Assembly (NCBI GenBank): GCA_964514175.1
Contig: CAZEPQ010000083.1
Coordinates: forward strand, 1 to 8,929
Direction: 5' to 3'
Length of the DNA stretch: 8,929 nucleotides
Source of the DNA: HGM13006 sp964514175
Lineage (GTDB): Bacteria > Bacillota > Clostridia > Oscillospirales > Oscillospiraceae
A program made the translations under genes and the position numbers. The notes under the pieces are model-generated. The model worked only from the letters and a program-made list of their open reading frames with translations, made no database searches and had not been told where the DNA came from. Of this stretch, positions 3,584 to 8,929 are shown one piece after another. Numbering within the stretch: position 1 is the stretch's first letter; the number at the start of each line of letters is the position of its first letter.

Positions 3584-5746
3584 ATGAAGGAATATAAAGC
3601 TGCCTGCCGTGGCTGTCACGGCGGCTGTATGCATATCGTCTCTGTGGAAGATGGAAAGGTGGTCAAGGTCCGCCCCGACCCCGACGGCCCTCTGAATCAG
3701 GGCCGTGCCTGCGTCAAGGGTATGAGCATCATTGAGCAGATGTATCACCCGGATCGGCTTTTGACCCCCAAAAAGCGCATTGGCCCCAAGGGAAGCGGAA
3801 AGTGGAAGGACATTACCTGGGATCAGGCCTACGATGAAATTGCCGGAAAGCTGACAAAGCTCCGGGAAACCTACGGCCCGGAGTGCATCTCCATCATTTC
3901 TGGTACGGGACGGCATCACCTTGCCCAGTTCTGGCGGTTCGGAAACGTGCTTAACACCCCCAATGCCACCTCCTCCGGCGCCCTGATTTGTCTGGGCCCC
4001 AGAAAAAACGCGGGAGAGCTTTGCTCCGGCCACTTTGCCGGTGTGGACTACTATGGGGAGACGAAGCCTGCGGGGATTCTGGTCTGGGGCGCGAATCCTG
4101 CCATCTCCGGCGCTGATGGAGAGCTGCAATTCCATATCAAGGACGCAGTGAAGGCGGGGATCCCCCTGATCGTTATTGATCCCAAGCCCAACGAGCTGAC
4201 CAAGGAGGCAAAATTGTGGCTTCCTCTTCGGCCCGGTACCGACGGCGCTCTGGCTCTGGGACTGCTGCACATCATTATAGAAGAAAAGCTCTACGATAAG
4301 GAATTTGTAGAGCAGTATACCTATGGTTTTGAAGAGCTTCGGCAGCGCTGCAAGAAGTTTCCACCGGGGAAGGTGGCGGAAATTACCTGTCTGCCCATGG
4401 AAAAGATTTTGGAATGTGCCCGACTGTTGGCCTCCATCCATCCCCTTTCAATGGAGTGGGGTTGCGCCATTGAACAGAGCACCAACGCCATTCAGACCTG
4501 TCGGGCCATTTTTATGATTCCGGCTCTGCTGGGCAATTATGATATTCCCGGCGGCTTCGTGGAGAGCATGGAGATTGCCCCCACGGCGGACCTGCTTTTT
4601 GATCGGCTTTCTCCCGAGGTGGCGAAAAAGGGCATTTTCGGAGATTACCCCTTAAATGACGGAACACTGTCACCCAAGCTGTTTGCCCATCCCTGGCTGA
4701 CCCTGGATGCCATGAAAACAGAAAAGCCCTATAAGATTCGTGGATTGATCTCCTGCGCAAACAACACCCTGATCTCCGTGCCGGACAGTCTCCACAGCGA
4801 TGAATGCCTCAAGGCTCTGGATTTCTTCGTGTACATGGACTTTTTTATGACGCCCACGGCGGAACTGGCGGATATCGTGCTGCCCGCGGCCCTTTGGCCG
4901 GAGGTGGACAGCATCTTTTGTATGCCGGAATTCGGAGATGTGGCAGCCCTTTGTATGCAGAAATGCGTCCAGGTGGGGAAGTGTAAGTCCGACGAAGAAT
5001 TTATGATGGAGTTATGTAAACGAATGGGCCTGGACTACGGTGCCCAGACCCAGGAAGAGATTTTGGAGGATATTCTGGTGGAAATGGGCCGCCGCCGCCC
5101 GGAATACGCCGGAATGACCTTCGACGAGTTCAAGAAATTGGGGTGGGTGACGCCCCAGCGGCAATATGAGAACTACAAAAAGCGTGGTTTCGACACGGAA
5201 ACAGGGAAATTTGAGCTGTTTTCATCCCGACTCCAGCGTGGCGGCTGCGATCCTTTGCCAGATTGGCAGGAGGTGCCGGAAAGCCCGGTCTCCCGCCCGG
5301 ATCTTCTGCCGGAGTATCCCCTGATCCTCACCACAGGCAGCAGAACTCAGCCCTATTTTATCTCTAACAACCGTCAAATCAAGTCCCTGCGGAAGCTTCA
5401 TCCCTTCCCGCTGGTGTCCATGAGCCCCGAAACCGGAAAAAAATACGGAATTTCCCAGGGAGATTGGGTCTTTATTGAGACCCAGCGGGGAAAGATTACC
5501 CAAAAGGCCAAATTCCTGCCGGATATGCCGGAGAATGTGGTGTCCTGTGAAATGGGCTGGTGGTACCCGGAGGCAGGGGCCCCGGAATACGGCTGGCGAG
5601 AATCCAATGTAAATATTCTCACCGTGGGCCAGCCCCCCTGTGACGACATCGGCGGCGCCTATCAGCTTCGTGCCCTATTGTGCCGGATATCTCCCAACCC
5701 GGACTGCACCATTGAGGAGCGGTATGCGGCGTGGGTGAAGGGATAG
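3584..5746 (+). CDS. Molybdopterin (Mo/W) oxidoreductase, single-subunit, formate dehydrogenase/acetylene hydratase-like
   Basis: This 720-residue enzyme belongs to the DMSO reductase superfamily and should carry a bis-MGD cofactor and one 4Fe-4S cluster. The cluster ligands are C8, C11, C15 and C43 (CX2CX3CX27C), and K45 in CVKG is the family's lysine between cluster and pterin. The metal-ligand position is C136 in ALICLGP, matching ARVUHGP of formate dehydrogenase H. It is coded by TGT, and Leu137 replaces the usual His. Other landmarks are VWGANPAISG at 168-177, VIDPKPNELT at 197-206, LWLPLRPGTDGAL at 211-223, and a C-terminal dinucleotide-binding domain from about 578, including GWWYPEAG at 658. 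There is no Tat signal, so it is cytosolic. AAAGGAGA precedes the ATG by seven bases. Acetylene hydratase needs an Asp after the second cluster Cys; His12 is there instead, so hydratase activity is unlikely. The substrate is unknown, and no electron-transfer subunit lies nearby. Confidence 0.88.
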   Translation: MKEYKAACRGCHGGCMHIVSVEDGKVVKVRPDPDGPLNQGRACVKGMSIIEQMYHPDRLLTPKKRIGPKGSGKWKDITWDQAYDEIAGKLTKLRETYGPECISIISGTGRHHLAQFWRFGNVLNTPNATSSGALICLGPRKNAGELCSGHFAGVDYYGETKPAGILVWGANPAISGADGELQFHIKDAVKAGIPLIVIDPKPNELTKEAKLWLPLRPGTDGALALGLLHIIIEEKLYDKEFVEQYTYGFEELRQRCKKFPPGKVAEITCLPMEKILECARLLASIHPLSMEWGCAIEQSTNAIQTCRAIFMIPALLGNYDIPGGFVESMEIAPTADLLFDRLSPEVAKKGIFGDYPLNDGTLSPKLFAHPWLTLDAMKTEKPYKIRGLISCANNTLISVPDSLHSDECLKALDFFVYMDFFMTPTAELADIVLPAALWPEVDSIFCMPEFGDVAALCMQKCVQVGKCKSDEEFMMELCKRMGLDYGAQTQEEILEDILVEMGRRRPEYAGMTFDEFKKLGWVTPQRQYENYKKRGFDTETGKFELFSSRLQRGGCDPLPDWQEVPESPVSRPDLLPEYPLILTTGSRTQPYFISNNRQIKSLRKLHPFPLVSMSPETGKKYGISQGDWVFIETQRGKITQKAKFLPDMPENVVSCEMGWWYPEAGAPEYGWRESNVNILTVGQPPCDDIGGAYQLRALLCRISPNPDCTIEERYAAWVKG

Positions 5747-5796
5747 GCTAAAAATGCGGGCATATTTCGGGCAGTAGGGGCATGATTCATCGCAAA

Positions 5797-5820
5797 GAAA
5801 CCGCCCGTGAGGGCGGTTTC
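5797..5820. terminator. Bidirectional terminator between the molybdoenzyme gene and azlD
   Basis: A perfect 10-bp stem (GAAACCGCCC at 5797-5806 with 5811-5820) closes on a GTGA tetraloop. On the plus strand it ends in TTTC, on the minus strand in TTTCTTTG. It lies 50 bases after the molybdoenzyme stop and four bases past the azlD stop, so it serves the converging transcripts. Confidence 0.75.
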
Positions 5821-5824
5821 TGCA

Positions 5825-6148
5825 TCAAAACACCAACTGCACCAGCACCATATAAAAGGCGGTGCCGCCAAAAATGGAGAGCAGCGTATTCTTTTTCCAA
5901 AGATGCAGCGCCACCACCGCAACAATGGCCAGCAGCTCCGGGATTCCGTGGGGCCAAGTCAGCAAAGAGACCCCCTTCAGGCAATAGATCACCAGCATGG
6001 CCATAACGCCGTAGGGCAGCACCGCGCCCAAATAGGTGATGATCTTCGGCCGATTTTTCCCGTCCGGGAACACCAGGAAAGGGAGAAATCGAAGCAGGGC
6101 CGTTACAAGGGCCATGACCAAAATCTGAATCAAGGTATAAACTCTCAC
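5825..6148 (-). CDS. azlD: Branched-chain amino acid exporter small subunit AzlD
   Basis: AzlD is the small partner of AzlC in the export of branched-chain amino acids and their toxic analogues. The 107-residue protein has four hydrophobic segments (about 5-27, 35-58, 69-84 and 89-106). It contains RFLPFLVF, LGAVLPYGVMAMLVIY and HLWKKNTLLSIFGGTAFYM, all typical of the family. I place the start at GTG 6148-6146, whose last two bases overlap the azlC stop codon (GTGA). A longer open frame reaching to 6307 lies wholly inside azlC and lacks family similarity before this point. The overlap implies translational coupling and equal amounts of the two subunits. The stop is directly followed by the hairpin at 5797-5820. 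Confidence 0.9.
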   Translation of the reverse strand: MRVYTLIQILVMALVTALLRFLPFLVFPDGKNRPKIITYLGAVLPYGVMAMLVIYCLKGVSLLTWPHGIPELLAIVAVVALHLWKKNTLLSIFGGTAFYMVLVQLVF

Positions 6149-6831
6149 TGCATCTTCACCTCCAGAACAGGGCGCAGGGCCGCCAGGGACAGGGTGATCA
6201 GAACCATGGAGGGAATAACAAAGGCGGTGGGTCCCAGAAGAATCAGGCAAATCAGGGTGATGCCCAGACCCAGCAGGGCGGGAATGCGGCTCTTGGCGCT
6301 CTGCCACTGCTCCACAAAGATCACCACAAACAGGGCGGTCATGGCAAAGTCCATGCCGGTGGAATCAAAGGGCAGCAGGGGCCCCAGCAGCCCTCCCAAT
6401 ACAGAGCCGGTGATCCAGTAGCTCTGGTTAAACAGGGACACGGCGAAATAGTAATTTTTCTCGTCCACACCCTCCGGCACCGGAGACACCACCAGAGAAT
6501 AGGTCTCGTCGGTCAGGGCGAAGATCAGATAGGGCTTTTTCTTTCCCGTGCCTTTATACTTGTCCAGCATACTCAGGCCGTAAAAGAAGTGCCGTGCGTT
6601 GATCATCAGGGTCATCAGAGCGGTGGTGATCAGGCTGGCGCCGCCGGAGATCAGATCCAGGGCTGCATACTGCATGGAACCGGCGTAAATGGTCAGGCTC
6701 ATAAGAAAGGCCCAGAGAAAATTATAGCCCTTCTCCGAAAGCAGCACGCCAAAGCCCATGCCCAGCACGATATAGCCCGCCATAACGGGAAGGCTGGCCT
6801 TAAAAGCCAGGGGCAAAGTTTTTTTGTTCAA
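6145..6831 (-). CDS. azlC: Branched-chain amino acid exporter large subunit AzlC
   Basis: The 228-residue membrane protein forms the exporter with AzlD. Family landmarks are AFKASLPVMAGYIVLGMGFG near the N-terminus, TIYAGSMQYAAL at 47-58, INARHFFYGLSM at 77-88, FALTDETYSL at 104-113 and DFAMTALFVVIFVEQW at 161-176. The length is normal. The start appears to be TTG at 6831-6829: the frame is open only about 10 codons further up to a stop, and no ATG or GTG lies there. The ribosome binding site is poor (TGGA nine bases ahead), which suggests low or regulated translation. The upstream gap of 112 bases to the aroK terminator contains an AT-rich stretch (about 6858-6890) where the promoter must lie, but I cannot choose boxes with confidence. 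azlB or another regulator is not present. Confidence 0.92.
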   Translation of the reverse strand: MNKKTLPLAFKASLPVMAGYIVLGMGFGVLLSEKGYNFLWAFLMSLTIYAGSMQYAALDLISGGASLITTALMTLMINARHFFYGLSMLDKYKGTGKKKPYLIFALTDETYSLVVSPVPEGVDEKNYYFAVSLFNQSYWITGSVLGGLLGPLLPFDSTGMDFAMTALFVVIFVEQWQSAKSRIPALLGLGITLICLILLGPTAFVIPSMVLITLSLAALRPVLEVKMQ

Positions 6832-6943
6832 GAGAATCAGTCCAAACGCTATAGTTTACATAAAATAAAATTATTTGAAACCAGATTATTGGTGGGGGGA
6901 GGTAGCTCAATAAGGAAGCCATCGGCAAAATGCACTGAGGCTT

Positions 6944-6976
6944 AAAAAAGGCAGCGACCTTTGGCCGCTGCCTTTT
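6944..6976 (-). terminator. Rho-independent terminator of the serS-mscL-aroK transcript
   Basis: On the minus strand an 11-bp stem (6976-6966 with 6956-6946, core GGCAGCG) around a 9-base loop is followed by TTTTTT at 6949-6944. It starts three bases after the aroK stop and marks the end of the minus-strand transcript. azlC is therefore expressed separately. Confidence 0.9.
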
Positions 6977-6979
6977 GGA

Positions 6980-7483
6980 TCAAAGATTCAGTGCCAATAC
7001 GATCTGATCCACCATATTTTCAATGTCGTTGCGGTTGGGGTCCGCCTCGATGGTGAGATCTGCCCAGGATTCATAGATGGGGATACGATGGGCATAAAGG
7101 CTGTCCAGATTCTCCCCCGGCCCAAAGGCGATGCCCCGGGTCTTGATATTGCTGAGGCGTTTGCGAAGTTCCTCCAGCTCCACCTTCAGGTAGATCACCT
7201 TGCCGGTTTTTTTCAAATGCTCCATGGCCTCCGGTCTCAGGGGCACGGAGCCTCCGGTGGCGACAACGGTACGGGTGGGATTCAAACCGGAGACCACCGT
7301 TTCCTCCAATTGAAGAAAGGCTTCCTGTCCCTGGGTGTCCAGAATATTTTGAAGGGTGGTGCCGGTCTCACGGCAGATGGCCAGGTCCGTATCCAGAAAA
7401 TCCATGCCCAGGGTTTTGGCTAAAATGACACCGATGGTACTTTTTCCGGCTCCGGGCATACCAATGAGGATCAGGTTGTTCAT
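6980..7483 (-). CDS. aroK: Shikimate kinase-like P-loop kinase (AroK/AroL family variant)
   Basis: Shikimate kinase phosphorylates shikimate with ATP in aromatic amino acid synthesis, and this 167-residue protein has the family fold and length. Walker A is GMPGAGKST at 8-16, DTD at 31-33 supplies the Asp pair near the substrate and magnesium, GGS lies at 77-79, R116 is in the lid region, and R133 sits in HRIPIYESWADLTI. The canonical FRxxE motif, whose Arg (R58 in E. coli AroK) grips shikimate, reads FLQLE at 56-60, so that Arg is missing. Many Clostridia carry this variant under the shikimate kinase name. Activity on shikimate is therefore plausible but not shown by the sequence, and another small-molecule kinase role is possible. 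ATG lies three bases after the stop of the preceding gene, with GGAGG inside that gene's end, so translation is probably coupled. The gene is last before the terminator. Confidence 0.8.
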   Translation of the reverse strand: MNNLILIGMPGAGKSTIGVILAKTLGMDFLDTDLAICRETGTTLQNILDTQGQEAFLQLEETVVSGLNPTRTVVATGGSVPLRPEAMEHLKKTGKVIYLKVELEELRKRLSNIKTRGIAFGPGENLDSLYAHRIPIYESWADLTIEADPNRNDIENMVDQIVLALNL

Positions 7484-7486
7484 GGG

Positions 7487-8113
7487 TCAGTCCTCCACAT
7501 AGTACAGCAGATACCACATGCCCTGTTCTTCTTCGGAGTTCTGAACCAGAGCCATAACGGTTTCAGAGCCGCTTTCCACCACGGTTTCCGTGTCGTCATA
7601 GGCAATACCAATGTAGCCGTAAGCGTCATAATAGAGATAGTAGTACACAACGCCATCTTCCACGGCAATGTTCCAGACCTGAACATTTTCAATGGGGTCT
7701 TCCGCGGAGTCCGTAATGCCATAAAGGGCTTCCTGGGTATTCATCAGCTCTTTTAGCGAGAGCATGATCTCTTCATCAAAAAGCTCCTGTGCGTCTATGT
7801 ACTGCCCGTCGTACCAGCAAAGCATGCCGTCCAGGTTCTTGTTGCTGTAGAGCTTGAGTCCGTCCATACTGCGGAACTTCTCAGCAGTGACCATGTAGGA
7901 ATCCAACTGGTCCGCATCCATGAAGATATTCTTCACGGCATACATATTGTCGGTATAGTTGGTGGTGTTTACCATAGCCTGATCGTTTCCGAACATGGCG
8001 CCGATCCCGTAGCCCAGGAACAGGCCCACCAGTAGGGCGGCAATGCAGGCTGCCACCGCTTTGGCTATGGTTTTAGGGAAAGGATTTTCTTGCTGGGGGA
8101 ATTTAATATCCAT
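7487..8113 (-). CDS. Membrane-anchored protein of unknown function, 208 residues
   Basis: I do not recognise this protein. One hydrophobic segment at about 16-41 (IAKAVAACIAALLVGLFLGYG) follows a short N-terminus carrying two prolines and two lysines, which suggests a single anchor with the rest outside. The outer part is acidic and rich in tyrosine. It may have two pieces: about 48-135, with a WYDGQYIDAQELF segment, and a beta-rich C-terminal piece (about 145-205) with VWNIAVEDGVVYYYLYYD and GMWYLLYYVED. That alternation resembles repeated strands, but no fold can be named. ATG begins four bases after the mscL stop, with AAAGGA 11 bases ahead, and its stop is three bases before aroK. The tight packing says it is cotranscribed with both. 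A link to envelope stress with MscL is a guess from position. Confidence 0.82.
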   Translation of the reverse strand: MDIKFPQQENPFPKTIAKAVAACIAALLVGLFLGYGIGAMFGNDQAMVNTTNYTDNMYAVKNIFMDADQLDSYMVTAEKFRSMDGLKLYSNKNLDGMLCWYDGQYIDAQELFDEEIMLSLKELMNTQEALYGITDSAEDPIENVQVWNIAVEDGVVYYYLYYDAYGYIGIAYDDTETVVESGSETVMALVQNSEEEQGMWYLLYYVED

Positions 8114-8117
8114 AGAA

Positions 8118-8573
8118 TTACTTGTCCTTTAAGAGATCGCGAATTTCGGTGAGCAGCAGCTCTTCCTTGGTGGGTTCCGGCTCGGCGGGAGCTTCTTCCA
8201 CAACTTCCTCTTCCTTCTTCTTCAGGCTCTGCATTTTGGTAATGACCTTAATAAAGATGAAGACACAGAGTGCTACCAGGATAAAGTCGATGATGGTGGT
8301 GATAAAGGTGCCGATGCCCAGAGTGACGGCCTCGGTGACCACAGCACCGGCCTCGTCCAGAACGGCTTCCTGCAGTACAATATTCAGCTTGGACAGGTCA
8401 ATGCCACCGATAAGCATGCCAATGGCAGGCATAGCCACATCGTTGACCAGGGAGGTGGTAATTTTTCCGAAGGCAGTGGCGATGATTACACCGACGGCCA
8501 TGTCTACCACATTGCCCCGCATAATGAATTCTTTAAATTCAGCGATGAGGCCCTTTTTGTCTTTCTTAGCCAT
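8118..8573 (-). CDS. mscL: Large-conductance mechanosensitive channel MscL
   Basis: MscL forms a pentameric membrane pore that opens under high tension to release solutes after osmotic downshock. The 151-residue protein shows the N-terminal amphipathic segment FKEFIMRGNVVDMAVG (13-28), TM1 with GVIIATAFGKI at 28-38, a loop with ND at 44-45 and P49, and TM2 with LGIGTFITTIIDFILVALC at 85-103. A charged linker follows (EEEVVEEAPAEPEP) and the usual C-terminal helix LLTEIRDLL at 140-148. The periplasmic loop is of normal length. GGAGGA lies seven bases before ATG. It follows serS after 70 bases containing a hairpin, and is followed by the 208-residue gene after four bases. Confidence 0.97.
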   Translation of the reverse strand: MAKKDKKGLIAEFKEFIMRGNVVDMAVGVIIATAFGKITTSLVNDVAMPAIGMLIGGIDLSKLNIVLQEAVLDEAGAVVTEAVTLGIGTFITTIIDFILVALCVFIFIKVITKMQSLKKKEEEVVEEAPAEPEPTKEELLLTEIRDLLKDK

Positions 8574-8604
8574 GTTGTTTTCCTCCTGTTATTTTAATTT
8601 CCTG

Positions 8605-8634
8605 CCGGGAAGCCGACAGAAGCCGACTTCCCGG
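8605..8634. other. Hairpin between serS and mscL, not a clear terminator
   Basis: CCGGGAAG (8605-8612) pairs perfectly with CTTCCCGG (8627-8634). Inside lies a direct repeat GAAGCCGAC (8609-8617 and 8619-8627), which allows alternative pairings. On the minus strand the stem is followed by AGGAAATTAAAATAA, with no T run, so intrinsic termination after serS is unlikely. It may be an RNA processing or stability element, or a leader structure ahead of mscL. Confidence 0.6.
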
Positions 8635-8643
8635 ACCGTAAAA

Positions 8644-8929
8644 TTACGACTTGGGAGTGAGTTTTTCCTTGCCACCCATGTAGGGACGAAGAACCTCGGG
8701 GATCAGCACGGTGCCGTCCTCCTGCAGGTTGTTCTCCAGGAATGCAATGAGCATACGGGGAGGTGCCACGCAGGTGTTGTTCAGGGTGTGAGCAAGCTGG
8801 ACCTTGCCGTTTTCGTCCTTGTAGCGGATCTTCAGGCGGCGGGCCTGGGCATCGCCCAGGTTGGAGCAGGAGCAGACCTCGAAGAACTTCTGCTGACGGG
8901 GGCTCCATGCCTCGATGTCGCAGGACTTC
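8644..8929 (-). CDS. serS: Seryl-tRNA synthetase, C-terminal part (5' partial)
   Basis: The frame enters from the window end and stops with TAA at 8644-8646, giving the last 94 residues of the class II enzyme that charges tRNA-Ser. It begins in motif 2 territory, DIEAWSPRQQKFFEV, then CSCSNLGDAQARRLKIRY, the motif 3 region HTLNNTCVAPPRMLIAFLENN, and the usual finish IPEVLRPYMGG. In most bacteria motif 3 reads TLNGSGLAVGR; here it is the NNT...PPR form, which I have seen in some Clostridia SerRS from memory. The motif 3 Arg is kept (in PPRML). An unrelated open frame in a different phase covers much of the same region and is not real. It is the first gene seen of the minus-strand cluster. Confidence 0.95.
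   Translation of the reverse strand, partial: KSCDIEAWSPRQQKFFEVCSCSNLGDAQARRLKIRYKDENGKVQLAHTLNNTCVAPPRMLIAFLENNLQEDGTVLIPEVLRPYMGGKEKLTPKS

Noticed and set aside
3989..3991. Selenocysteine at the metal-ligand position of the molybdoenzyme
   Set aside because: The codon is TGT (Cys136), and no in-frame TGA occurs before the stop.
3500..4441. Long open frame on the minus strand (313 codons) overlapping the molybdoenzyme gene
   Set aside because: It lies antisense to a clearly conserved coding region, has no ribosome binding site or protein-like motifs, and is a shadow of codon bias.
6149..6307. Upstream extension of azlD to a start at 6307
   Set aside because: The extension lies fully inside azlC in another frame and has no membrane-protein character; the GTG overlapping the azlC stop gives the normal AzlD length.
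5807..6421. Plus-strand open frame of 204 codons
   Set aside because: It is antisense to azlD and azlC, which have clear family motifs; its translation is His/Gln/Arg-rich without recognisable features.

Overview
The window looks like a chromosomal segment of a gut-type, fairly GC-rich member of the Clostridia, most likely Oscillospiraceae-like. This is inferred from strong AGGAGG-type ribosome binding sites, GTG and TTG starts, U-tailed terminators, the Clostridia-type variant of the SerS motif 3 region, and a GC-rich intergenic repeat cluster of a kind I associate with that group. No marker fixes the species.

Layout, left to right. (1) Positions 1-2370, plus strand: a polar amino acid ABC importer made of a binding protein (5' end cut off), a stem-loop, a permease and an ATPase, closed by a strong terminator. 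(2) Positions 2372-2983: an AT-rich island holding a small XRE-type repressor gene (plus) and a divergent 50-residue gene (minus, TTG start). Between them lie a good minus-strand promoter and two 20-bp palindromes with the same TTGC-N12-GCAA geometry. (3) Positions 2984-3540: about 550 bases without a believable gene, packed with degenerate repeats. These include three direct copies of a 51-bp unit and two opposed hairpins whose differences compensate each other. (4) Positions 3584-5746: a stand-alone cytosolic molybdopterin (Mo or W) oxidoreductase with one 4Fe-4S site and no partner subunit in view. (5) Positions 5825-6831, minus strand: azlC-azlD, a branched-chain amino acid exporter pair. 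(6) Positions 6944-8929, minus strand: serS (cut by the window end), mscL, an unrecognised membrane-anchored protein and a shikimate kinase-like gene, closed by a terminator. The last three genes are 3-4 bases apart and probably cotranscribed.

The importer and the AzlCD exporter are both amino acid transport functions, but nothing links them directly. The molybdoenzyme transcript and azlCD converge on a shared bidirectional terminator. The most system-like part is the repressor/small-protein pair with its twin operators. The most distinctive protein-level features are lost canonical ligand-binding residues in the binding protein (alpha-amino Asp) and in the shikimate kinase-like protein (shikimate-binding Arg).
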